From a virus, in IMG/VR virus record IMGVR_UViG_3300021379_001894, positions 1 to 20,302 of that record: DNA of 20,302 nucleotides. One strand, given 5' to 3'. Every line of letters begins with the position of its first letter. The first letter of the stretch is position 1. The notes under the pieces were generated by a model that saw only the letters and a list, made by a program, of their open reading frames with translations, was not told where the DNA came from and searched no databases. Position numbers and translations under genes: made by a program. This document shows positions 11,698-18,412 of this stretch, one piece after another.

Positions 11698-11990
11698 AGA
11701 TTTACAGTTTTAGGAGCGATTTCTTCAATCTCCTCGCACAGTCTTAATATCTCAGAGGTGTGCATGTCAAGAGCTTTTATTTTTAATTTAAACATTTCTT
11801 TATAAAACCAGCGGTAATCTTCTTCTTGATAGATATACTCTTGGTCTTGAATGTGGAGAATATACTCTCCATAAGTCTCATAGATTGTGGGGTCAATACA
11901 CTTCTCGATAGGATCATAAGTAGCATTTCCAACAACGTAATCGAAAATATCGTGACGACTCACGTTGATGTTCATAATTTCTTGACTCAT
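11694..11990 (-). CDS. Hypothetical protein, 98 aa
   Basis: A 98-residue acidic protein with no recognised motif. Tyr-rich segments (YETYGEYILHIQDQEYIYQEEDYRWFYKEMF) are followed by a helix (KLKIKALDMHTSEILRLCEEIEEI). It lies between a hairpin (12005-12036) and the MazG-like gene. There is no promoter-like sequence in the 14 nt between hairpin and ATG, so expression probably depends on read-through from the lysozyme transcript or on a site within the hairpin. Confidence 0.6.
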   Translation of the reverse strand: MSQEIMNINVSRHDIFDYVVGNATYDPIEKCIDPTIYETYGEYILHIQDQEYIYQEEDYRWFYKEMFKLKIKALDMHTSEILRLCEEIEEIAPKTVNL

Positions 11991-12004
11991 ACATTTGTAA
12001 ACGT

Positions 12005-12036
12005 AGCGGGTCCACTCCGTGGAAAGTGGACCCGCT
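12005..12036. terminator. 12-bp hairpin after the lysozyme gene, weak U-tract
   Basis: AGCGGGTCCACT (12005-12016) pairs perfectly with AGTGGACCCGCT (12025-12036) around an 8-nt loop. It starts 6 nt after the lysozyme stop, read on the minus strand, where a terminator is expected. However, the following minus-strand sequence (ACGTTTACAAATG) is not a good T-run. It may be a partial terminator, an attenuator or an mRNA 3'-end stabiliser. Confidence 0.6.
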
Positions 12037-12042
12037 TTATCT

Positions 12043-12930
12043 CTATGAACAAGCAGCGACTAAATCTGCTTCTTTATCTCTACGCCTTAAAAGACCGTTG
12101 AGTCCTTTCCCTGCCCAAATCCGCTTCATATTGCGAATTTCTTGAGCGATAGCTTCATAATTCTTGCTGGGAACTAAATCACGAATACGAGCCATCTCTG
12201 TACGACGAGAACCTTTAATTGAACTTCCACGATTAAACACTAAGCTAACCAAAGCACCAAAAGCATCTGGATGAAGCTTATCTGCTTGTGGGAAAGCACT
12301 CAGTGTTAGTTTAATAAAACGAGGAAGAGTATTAGATTTAAATACGGATAAAGCAGCTTCCCAAGGAACTTCAATATCCCTTACTGAGCTAACTTTAGCG
12401 TTTGCAGCACTTCCCTTGAATCCAAGACATTTACTAAGGCGGTTAAAATCAGAATCATCGATTCTACCACCCCAATCTTTTTCAAATTGAGAAGAGCTGT
12501 TATAACCAAGATCGTAACCAACACCAATGGTTACTCCGCTAGCACCTTTAGGCCAACATGGACGCTTAAGATACTTGTTATAGTAGCCCTCACCACCTCC
12601 AACTTCGTAATCAAGGACAAGCTTTAGAGCATTGGGGGAAAGCAACTCTTCTGCATTATCTTCTGATTCGTGTTGGTAGGTGGAAGGGGTTACAAAATCT
12701 TCTTCCACAAGCAAGGACTTAAGAGTCCTCCAAGTGATAGGGCCATCAATGCCGTCATCTTCAACTTGAAGAATGCGCTGAACACATTGAATAAGCTCCT
12801 TTTCTTCTTTCCCTTCAAGAAGGCCAACTACAATAGCTGACCAAGTTTTTGGGCCATCTACGCCATCGACAGTCAAGTCTAATTCAGCTTGAATGTCTTT
12901 GACGATTTGCTCTTTTCCAGAGAAACGCAT
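12043..12930 (-). CDS. Endolysin: two peptidoglycan-binding-like repeats plus pesticin-type lysozyme
   Basis: A 295-residue modular endolysin. Two short N-terminal repeats each end in DGxDGPxTW (VDGVDGPKTW 21-30; DDGIDGPITW 58-67), typical of PG_binding_1 domains, then a linker. The catalytic domain (about 97-295) has DYEVGGGEGYY (E109 is the probable general acid) and GVTIGVGYDLG (T134, D140). The Thr-to-Asp spacing of six matches pesticin-like muramidases. The family cleaves the MurNAc-GlcNAc bond. There is no signal peptide, so it needs the holin for export. It is expressed from the promoter at 13135-13163, together with the small gene before it (3-nt gap). Confidence 0.85.
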   Translation of the reverse strand: MRFSGKEQIVKDIQAELDLTVDGVDGPKTWSAIVVGLLEGKEEKELIQCVQRILQVEDDGIDGPITWRTLKSLLVEEDFVTPSTYQHESEDNAEELLSPNALKLVLDYEVGGGEGYYNKYLKRPCWPKGASGVTIGVGYDLGYNSSSQFEKDWGGRIDDSDFNRLSKCLGFKGSAANAKVSSVRDIEVPWEAALSVFKSNTLPRFIKLTLSAFPQADKLHPDAFGALVSLVFNRGSSIKGSRRTEMARIRDLVPSKNYEAIAQEIRNMKRIWAGKGLNGLLRRRDKEADLVAACS

Positions 12931-12933
12931 TTA

Positions 12934-13125
12934 CTAGCCCTCCTTAACTTCTTCTTCCTGCTCTTCTGGCTTTGGAAGTTGTGATTGAGCTTGCTCACGA
13001 ATCTTCGTAGCAATGAATGATCCTGCTTCTGCAACTTGAAGCCCTTGGGCTTTAACTGCGATATCAATGAGCTGAAGGAGTACGTTCGCCTCGTTCTCTT
13101 GTAGAGTAATGTTAATTGAGTTCAT
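12934..13125 (-). CDS. Small conserved phage protein before the endolysin, 63 aa
   Basis: A 63-residue protein, MNSINITLQENEANVLLQLI followed by DIAVKAQGLQVAEAGSFIAT, ending in an acidic tail (PEEQEEEVKEG). The helical core with spaced Leu/Ile/Val suggests a small two-helix protein. I recall similar short proteins (the ENEANVLLQLIDIAVKAxGLQVAEA pattern) in other marine phages, without assigned function. It starts the lysozyme transcription unit. The frame-shifted reading at 12879-13067 is a shadow. Confidence 0.7.
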   Translation of the reverse strand: MNSINITLQENEANVLLQLIDIAVKAQGLQVAEAGSFIATKIREQAQSQLPKPEEQEEEVKEG

Positions 13126-13134
13126 ATGTACCTA

Positions 13135-13163
13135 ATTATAGATACAAGAAAAAAGAAATTCAA
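13135..13163 (-). promoter_or_regulatory. Promoter TTGAAT-17-TATAAT
   Basis: Minus strand: TTGAAT (13163-13158), a 17-nt spacer and the perfect -10 TATAAT (13140-13135). The ATG at 13125 is 9 nt downstream, giving a leader of only about 2-3 nt. It drives the 63-aa protein and the endolysin. Confidence 0.7.
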
Positions 13164-13167
13164 CAAA

Positions 13168-13848
13168 TTAAAGTCCGAATCTTGATTTTGTTGCGTTGTA
13201 GTTTTGGAGGATCTCCGCATCAGATAGCTCTCTGTCATACATTAATACTTGGTGAAGTTTTTGATAAACATTGCTTGAGGATTCTCCTATATATATTCCC
13301 ATGCTGTTGCCAGTATTTTGATAACCCCCATCTCCTTTATTTGCGTTGCTTCTACCACCTATTGGACTACTATTCTTCCAAGATTGCATCCCAACATTTG
13401 TCGTATACTGAAAAGTTAATAAAGCAGTTTCACCAACATCTAAAGTGGTAGACCTGCTACCACTCCATGAATTACCTAGACCAGAATACCACCCAAATTT
13501 ACCATCAGCACCATTACCGTTATAATCACCAAAGTGATAAAGAATTAAAGAAGCATTACCTAATCCTTGACCACTACCATACCATTTAGAAATTGCATGT
13601 TGTGCGTAATCAGTGTGATAACTATTTTTTGTCACCCAAGTCATAACAGTCAGTTGAGAATAATCAACTAAAAAATCTGAGACTGCATCATGACTGTAAA
13701 TAATTTGATTTGAATTACTACCACTTTCACTAGCTATCCCTTGCGCTCTCTCTACAGGATCATTATAATAATCTTGTTTAGGATCTGCTTTATCTAAGCA
13801 AAAAACTAAATTTTCTGTTACAATATCTGGATTAGCTGATGCACTCAT
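13168..13848 (-). CDS. LamG/concanavalin A-like virion protein
   Basis: A 226-residue protein with the pattern of phage LamG-type domains: ENLVFCLDKADPKQDY (12-27) near the start, in the usual 'glvl.lDa.n..sY' position. A beta-rich core follows (YSQLTVMTWVTKN, ASLILYHFGDYNG, TALLTFQYTT). The C-terminal ending LHQVLMYDRELSDAEILQNYNATKSRF is the classical 'i..v.iYnRaLs..Ei.qnYna' motif. These jelly-roll domains bind carbohydrate or act as spacers in tail fibres and capsid decoration. The start overlaps the preceding stop by 4 nt (ATGA). It is the last gene of the tail/adhesin operon. Confidence 0.8.
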   Translation of the reverse strand: MSASANPDIVTENLVFCLDKADPKQDYYNDPVERAQGIASESGSNSNQIIYSHDAVSDFLVDYSQLTVMTWVTKNSYHTDYAQHAISKWYGSGQGLGNASLILYHFGDYNGNGADGKFGWYSGLGNSWSGSRSTTLDVGETALLTFQYTTNVGMQSWKNSSPIGGRSNANKGDGGYQNTGNSMGIYIGESSSNVYQKLHQVLMYDRELSDAEILQNYNATKSRFGL

Positions 13849-13991
13849 TCTTCTGTGTTCTCTAGTGTTGCAATAAATTCATCAGCCTCTTCGCGAGTAT
13901 CATACCAGTTTGAAGTCTCAGGCAAATCATCTTCTCTATAAATAATTTCAAAACCATTACCCCAGTCGTTTTCTTGTATAAAATATTTCAT
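13845..13991 (-). CDS. 48-aa acidic protein coupled to tail genes
   Basis: Reads MKYFIQENDWGNGFEIIYRE, then DDLPETSNWYDTREEADEFI and ATLENTEE. Its ATG (13989-13991) overlaps the stop of the 368-aa tail protein and its TGA (13845-13847) overlaps the ATG of the LamG protein, so ATGA junctions occur at both ends. This is compelling evidence for a real coupled gene. The sequence suggests a small alpha/beta protein (KYFIQEND... EIIYRED... TREEADEFIATLE). It could be a chaperone-like or trypsin-sensitive accessory of the neighbouring fibre proteins. Function is unknown. Confidence 0.8.
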   Translation of the reverse strand: MKYFIQENDWGNGFEIIYREDDLPETSNWYDTREEADEFIATLENTEE

Positions 13992-15094
13992 GGTCCAAAA
14001 CTAATATTATAAAATGCAGTCCTCTCTGCATGTTGTTTTAACGTGCTTTTCTCTTCATTCAACCAACTACCCATCAAAACTTGTTCATCATCACTCTCGC
14101 CTTCAACAATAGCACAAACTGGATCTGAACTTTCGATATAAGTATTTTGTACCATCAAAGAACCAGTATTTGCGTAATAATCATAAATACCTCCTCCATG
14201 GCTATTGCCAGCCAAATCAACTGTGGAAACCAAAACACCTCCAGTATAAAAATTCAATGTAGCTGGTTTATCGCTAACAAATTGAACAAATTCATTCTCA
14301 TCTTCTGGGATAATAAATCTTTGGCCAAAAGATTCTTTGCCAACAAACGGAGTCATTTCTCCACCATCAGCATCTGCATAACTATGACCAGAGACAGGTT
14401 TATCTGCGACAACTACAGAACCATGACCAGAGAATTGAGAACTATCACCCCAAGTGTCATATTCTCCCTTGTTACCAGTAAAAGAATTTGTTGTGCCATC
14501 TGCATGATAAACAGTCACTGTTGTATTATCTTCATGGTAAATAATATAACCAGTACTTGAACCTGTACCATAGATTTTTTTATTAGCAGGATACAGAGGT
14601 TTACAATCACTAGATGGTAAATCACCAGAATAAGCAACTATATCTTGATCTGATTCAATAATATGTGTTCCACCTGTTCTAGTGTTTAAAGCAACCACGC
14701 TATCACTTGTTACAGTTGTCGTGGAGATAAGAGTTCCATCCCTATAGACTTTAACTGACGCTGTTTTACCTACAGCTCTAACATAAGTATCAATATTATA
14801 TCTAGCAGTTCTAAACCCAAATCTTCTACCAGCCCAGTTGTAGAACAATCCCTGCAAACCAGCACTTTCGTCAGTCATAGAGATTGCATTGTTTGAGCTA
14901 ATTATATCGCCATCATTCAACGTATAAGTATCGGTGTCATACCTAGACTTTCCAGAAGCAAAAATAACACCATTCTTGTAAAGATCAGTATTATCATCCA
15001 TAAAGGCAAACCTATAAGTATCATCTCTAATGATACCTACATTTGCATTCGCTGGGGTCCTAAACTGAACTTCTTTGCCAAAACGTAATCCCAT
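13988..15094 (-). CDS. Beta-rich tail/adhesin-type structural protein, 368 aa
   Basis: The frame also opens at 15127, but that overlaps the gene before by 31 nt. The ATG at 15094 (MGLRFGKEVQF) lies 2 nt after that gene's stop and is preferred. The protein is almost entirely beta-strand with Gly/Asn/Asp turns: TASVKVYRDGTLISTTTV, DQDIVAYSGD, NTTVTVYHADGTTNSF, KPVSGHSYADADGGEMTPF, KPATLNFYTGGVL, SSDPVCAIVEGESDDEQV. The repeated 'D.p..vy....' units resemble IgGFc-binding/adhesin-like beta domains, and the rest fits a tail-fibre or receptor-binding accessory. No catalytic motif was seen. Confidence 0.7.
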   Translation of the reverse strand: MGLRFGKEVQFRTPANANVGIIRDDTYRFAFMDDNTDLYKNGVIFASGKSRYDTDTYTLNDGDIISSNNAISMTDESAGLQGLFYNWAGRRFGFRTARYNIDTYVRAVGKTASVKVYRDGTLISTTTVTSDSVVALNTRTGGTHIIESDQDIVAYSGDLPSSDCKPLYPANKKIYGTGSSTGYIIYHEDNTTVTVYHADGTTNSFTGNKGEYDTWGDSSQFSGHGSVVVADKPVSGHSYADADGGEMTPFVGKESFGQRFIIPEDENEFVQFVSDKPATLNFYTGGVLVSTVDLAGNSHGGGIYDYYANTGSLMVQNTYIESSDPVCAIVEGESDDEQVLMGSWLNEEKSTLKQHAERTAFYNISFGP

Positions 15095-15096
15095 AA

Positions 15097-15351
15097 TTAA
15101 ATATCCATTTGACCTGTAGGAGTCCACGCTTCACCAGCAAGAACCTCAAGGATCTGGCTATGAGAATATGGCCCTTCAGTATTAGTAAGATCAGAAACAA
15201 AAGATGGAGTTTCACCCTCCCATTTAACAAACGATTTTGTTTCATCTACTGATAAGCGCAGCGTATCAACTGAAGTTTCCAACACATTAGTAAAGTCAAT
15301 CGAATCAACTTCCGACATATTGAAGATCAAATAATTTCTATTCTCAAACAT
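15097..15351 (-). CDS. Conserved small phage tail-region protein, 84 aa
   Basis: An upstream start at 15390 would overlap the UGM gene. The ATG at 15351 (MFENRNYLIFNMSEVDSIDF) is preferred because a GTGTATAAT element lies exactly 7 nt before it. The 84-residue protein begins with a strand (NYLIFNMSE), continues with SIDFTNVLETSVDTLRLSVDETKSFVKWEGETPSF and ends with GPYSHSQILEVLAGEAWT. I recognise this layout as a small uncharacterised protein frequent in marine phages beside tail-fibre genes, with no known activity. It stops 2 nt before the next ATG. Confidence 0.75.
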   Translation of the reverse strand: MFENRNYLIFNMSEVDSIDFTNVLETSVDTLRLSVDETKSFVKWEGETPSFVSDLTNTEGPYSHSQILEVLAGEAWTPTGQMDI

Positions 15352-15358
15352 ATATACA

Positions 15359-15367
15359 ATTATACAC
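15359..15367 (-). promoter_or_regulatory. GTGTATAAT start-proximal element, inside the end of the UGM gene
   Basis: Minus strand GTGTATAAT (15367-15359) is 7 nt before the ATG at 15351. Its bases also form the last codons of the UGM gene (GTA then TAA stop). It contains a perfect TATAAT but has no -35, like the GTGTA elements before other virion genes. It would let tail genes 15351-13168 be expressed without the sugar genes upstream. Confidence 0.45.
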
Positions 15368-16355
15368 TGAAACCCCTCAATTTTAAACAAACATGCTTAA
15401 CTGCCATCCACATATCCAAGTATTTATATTTAGCTAATCTGCCCAAAAATATTGTATTCTCTTCTTTTTGAGCTAATTCCTCGTATTTTAAATAATTTTT
15501 TTGCCCTTCTCCCCAAGGAATAGGATAGAATGGAATGTCTCCTTCTTCCATGTCTTTGGGATATTCTCTGGTGATTACTGTTCCCCCAGCATGATTTGGG
15601 GTAAAATAAGAATGATCATATTGTCTAGTCCACTTGTTCTTCTTATTGCACTCATTGTAAACAAGCGTGTCTTGCTTATCCATTGTCAACTGATGCTCAA
15701 ATCTCAGCGACCTATAAGGTAATTCACCAAAACAAAAATCAAAATACTGATCAATTCTGCCAGTATAAATAACTTTATCACAAACCTCTTGTTTCCATTC
15801 TTCTTGTTCCGCATTTAAAATCACTTCTATACCATCCAACATTCTCTCAAACATCTTTGTGTATCCTTCTTTTGGCACATATTGATATTTTTGGCCCTCA
15901 AACCAAGTCGGACTTTCTGATTCTTTTGTTTTGGGTATTCTGTTTGTAATCGTTTTAGGGATCTCTTCAAAATCTACCCCCCATTGTTTCTCGCTGTAGT
16001 CTTTAAAAATGTATTTTTTAATCTCCTCTTGATCAAGTGTCCTGCCAATAGCTGCCTCGCAGCCTTTGTCATGATATGGTAAAGGAATATCTCCTATTTC
16101 CGTTTTACCAATCGGCTTGTAGTCCAGCCTAACCCAGTCCGTATATCGCGATAGAAACTTGAACACTTCTTCATCATCCGTATGAAAAATGTGTGGCCCA
16201 TACTTATGAACATGAGTGCCATCGATATTAGTATCAAAGCAATTACCACCAATATGATTGCGAGATTCGAAAATTTTAACTTCATGACCTTGATCTTTTA
16301 ATAACCTTGCACTTGTTATACCACTTAAACCACAACCGACAATAACAAACTTCAT
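15360..16355 (-). CDS. glf: UDP-galactopyranose mutase
   Basis: Converts UDP-galactopyranose to UDP-galactofuranose, the donor for galactofuranose in surface glycans, using reduced FAD. The 331-residue protein has the FAD dinucleotide fold GCGLSG (7-12), ESRNHIGGNCF (30-40) and HKYGPHIFHTDD (50-61). Further on are YTGRIDQYFDFCFGELPYRSLRFE and the C-terminal FLGRLAKYKYLDMWMAV, all signatures of bacterial UGM. It is somewhat shorter than the usual 365-390 residues. It heads no operon but is the last of four overlapping sugar genes (4-nt overlap with the GT2 gene). Galactofuranose would then be transferred by a neighbouring transferase. Confidence 0.95.
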   Translation of the reverse strand: MKFVIVGCGLSGITSARLLKDQGHEVKIFESRNHIGGNCFDTNIDGTHVHKYGPHIFHTDDEEVFKFLSRYTDWVRLDYKPIGKTEIGDIPLPYHDKGCEAAIGRTLDQEEIKKYIFKDYSEKQWGVDFEEIPKTITNRIPKTKESESPTWFEGQKYQYVPKEGYTKMFERMLDGIEVILNAEQEEWKQEVCDKVIYTGRIDQYFDFCFGELPYRSLRFEHQLTMDKQDTLVYNECNKKNKWTRQYDHSYFTPNHAGGTVITREYPKDMEEGDIPFYPIPWGEGQKNYLKYEELAQKEENTIFLGRLAKYKYLDMWMAVKHVCLKLRGFSV

Positions 16356-17137
16356 AGGTTAAAATGCAATTTCATGCTCTTACTCATTTCCTGAGCATAT
16401 TTTAGATTGTGTTTCCCTGAGTGTTGCTCATTGTGAGAACAGTTGTATATAGCTGCTCTAAAATTAATAATACCACCTTCATATCCTTTATAATTAAAAT
16501 AATCCCAAGAGAAAGCATGAGAACCTATTACCCTCATCAAATAAAACTTTTTCGTAGATCTTATTACAGCATTCTGTGTTGAATTTAAATTAATATTTTT
16601 AAAATTGATTTGTTTTTTTAGTATGCTTGCTTTAGTTATATTACAAGTACCACACCTTTTATGAAATTGATCAATATATTCAAATGAATCATTTATTCCC
16701 ATCCTGATCCCTTTGTCAATTTTTAAAAAATCTTTATTCGAATTATGAATAGTTCTAACTAGATTTCTATGTATAAAGTCGTCTGCATCAACGAACATAA
16801 CGTAATTATCATCGCTAACTTCATTTAAGGCTAAAATATATTTACTACCTCTATCTAATCTAATTTGTTGCATCCCATTTTCAAAACTTACTTGATTGCC
16901 AATTTGCCAAGCATTATATGGTGTTGGGGGTTGCCAATCTACTTCTATAAACTTTACATTTTTAATTTTCCTATTTTCTGGAAAATCATTTAGTGTTTTA
17001 TTGGAAACTACTATTACTTCAAACCTATCATCAAGCTGACCGCAAACAGAAACTAAAGTATTTTCTAATAAATCCCAAGTATCACTGTATGAATAACAGT
17101 TTTCATAATGTTTAACACATATAATGAAACTAACCAT
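16352..17137 (-). CDS. GT2-family (GT-A fold) glycosyltransferase
   Basis: A 261-residue protein starting with a Rossmann-like strand (VSFIICVKHY) and ENTLVSVCGQLDDRFEVIVVSNKTL (25-49). It contains the nucleotide-sugar metal motif DNYVMFVDADDFIHRNLV (110-127, DADD at 117-120), typical of family-2 glycosyltransferases. The later His/Cys-rich part (SHAFSWDYFNYKGYEGGIINFRAA) would form the acceptor site. As the gene next to UGM it is a candidate galactofuranosyltransferase, by context only. It shares a 1-nt stop/start overlap with the sulfotransferase before it. Confidence 0.8.
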   Translation of the reverse strand: MVSFIICVKHYENCYSYSDTWDLLENTLVSVCGQLDDRFEVIVVSNKTLNDFPENRKIKNVKFIEVDWQPPTPYNAWQIGNQVSFENGMQQIRLDRGSKYILALNEVSDDNYVMFVDADDFIHRNLVRTIHNSNKDFLKIDKGIRMGINDSFEYIDQFHKRCGTCNITKASILKKQINFKNINLNSTQNAVIRSTKKFYLMRVIGSHAFSWDYFNYKGYEGGIINFRAAIYNCSHNEQHSGKHNLKYAQEMSKSMKLHFNL

Positions 17138-17709
17138 TATTCTCCAAATTGATAATTAAACGCACATATATCTTTTGAATAGTGACATGTTATAATCTCA
17201 ATTGATTCATCATCATAATATTCAGTATAATGAGCGTGTTTAGTTTTGTTAATGTGTGGGAGTTTTACTTTGGGGTAATTGATTTCATCACAGATATCAT
17301 CGAAGTCACTTTGTAAGTATTCAAATCTGCCAATAAAATCCATGGCAATTGACCCATCTATAGAAACAAAATCTAATTGATGCCAGAAAAAAACCCAATG
17401 CTTCCAAACATCTACTGCTCTAACGAAGTCTTTAAATTCTGGGTATTTTTTTTTAATCTCTATTGTTTTATTTCTATCGTAATAAGGTATCCCACCTCTC
17501 TTCAAATACTCATAAGCACTAACAAATCTATCCCATGGATTTCGAACAAATGCAAACCTAAATAAATTGGAATCTGAGTATTTAAGATCTAATTCACATA
17601 TTCCAAAATGATCATGCTCTTTAAAATCAAAAACTTTTTTAATAGATCTGCCACCACACTTAGGGACATGAACAAAGGCAAAATTATTTTCAGTGTTTAC
17701 AAAAGGCAT
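17137..17709 (-). CDS. PAPS-dependent carbohydrate sulfotransferase-like protein
   Basis: A 190-residue protein with both PAPS-binding motifs of Golgi-type carbohydrate sulfotransferases (Sulfotransfer_2-like). The 5'-phosphosulfate loop is HVPKCGGRSIKK (14-25) and the 3'-phosphate site FVRNPWDRFVSAYEY (54-68; R56, S64). The C-terminal HINKTKHAHYTEYYDDESIEIITCHYSKDICAFNY is characteristic of the family end. It should move sulfate from PAPS onto a sugar hydroxyl. No PAPS-making gene is in the window, so host PAPS is implied. It is embedded between GT31-like and GT2 genes with overlaps. Confidence 0.85.
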   Translation of the reverse strand: MPFVNTENNFAFVHVPKCGGRSIKKVFDFKEHDHFGICELDLKYSDSNLFRFAFVRNPWDRFVSAYEYLKRGGIPYYDRNKTIEIKKKYPEFKDFVRAVDVWKHWVFFWHQLDFVSIDGSIAMDFIGRFEYLQSDFDDICDEINYPKVKLPHINKTKHAHYTEYYDDESIEIITCHYSKDICAFNYQFGE

Positions 17710-18412
17710 TCTCTAAAGATTGGTAAGTACATTCATTTTCATTAAAATCATCCCAAATACACTCTATATCTTTAATATGTACAGTGATAAGATCTTTCCC
17801 GACATTAACTATTTTTTGGTTCCTTGGCATTGATGTATGATTAAATGCATACATTGTTTTAGGATGACTAATAAATATTTTTTCATTTTTGCTATTAACA
17901 GCCTTTACTTTTCTGTTTATTCGATAACATATTTCCGCTAACGCTATGTCAGAATGATTCTGTCTATCTCTAGATTCTTGCCACCCACTTTCTCTTACAT
18001 GATCTTGGATTAATTTAAAAGTTTTATTATTCATTAGAATACCAGACCCTCCGAATATGCCAACCTTCCCATCATGAAGATGGGCGCAATATATCCTTAA
18101 ATTATCTTCTGGCAATCTACTTATAAATGAATTTAAATTCGCAGTGTGCACGAAAGTATCATCGTCACAAATCATGTGCCAATCAGCATCATCCCAATCT
18201 CTCTGAAAAACGGATTCTATCTTCTCAACACAAGAATAGTAATCGTCAAAATCACAGACTTTTATTACTGGTATTTCATCAATTGCTTCAAAGCCGCCAA
18301 GACAATAAAAATTATCTCCGCAATCTTTGATTCTTTTTATGACTGTATTATATAATGGCTTTGTCCTCTCTTCATGAAGAGATTCGCATACCATAAAATA
18401 ATAATTAACCAT
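17690..18412 (-). CDS. GT31/Fringe-like glycosyltransferase
   Basis: A 240-residue protein with the layout of Fringe/beta-3-galactosyltransferase type enzymes (GT31): WHMICDDDTFVHTANLNSFISRL (78-100) carrying the DDDTF metal motif (83-87), GIFGGSGILMNNKTFKLI (118-135), the GGaGy..s motif of the acceptor side, and HSDIALAEICYRI (153-165), with D155 the likely catalytic base region. It lacks the N-terminal membrane anchor of eukaryotic members and would work in the cytoplasm. It is the first of the four sugar genes and overlaps the sulfotransferase start by 20 nt. Confidence 0.8.
   Translation of the reverse strand: MVNYYFMVCESLHEERTKPLYNTVIKRIKDCGDNFYCLGGFEAIDEIPVIKVCDFDDYYSCVEKIESVFQRDWDDADWHMICDDDTFVHTANLNSFISRLPEDNLRIYCAHLHDGKVGIFGGSGILMNNKTFKLIQDHVRESGWQESRDRQNHSDIALAEICYRINRKVKAVNSKNEKIFISHPKTMYAFNHTSMPRNQKIVNVGKDLITVHIKDIECIWDDFNENECTYQSLENAFCKH

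Noticed and set aside
14147-14560. 137-aa plus-strand frame inside the tail protein gene
   Set aside because: Antisense shadow of a well-supported minus-strand tail gene, with no promoter or overlap evidence.
15095-15127. Longer start of the 368-aa tail protein at 15127
   Set aside because: It would overlap the preceding gene by 31 nt. The ATG at 15094 lies 2 nt after that gene's stop.
15352-15390. Longer start of the 84-aa protein at 15390
   Set aside because: It would overlap the UGM end. The ATG at 15351 has the promoter-like element 7 nt upstream.
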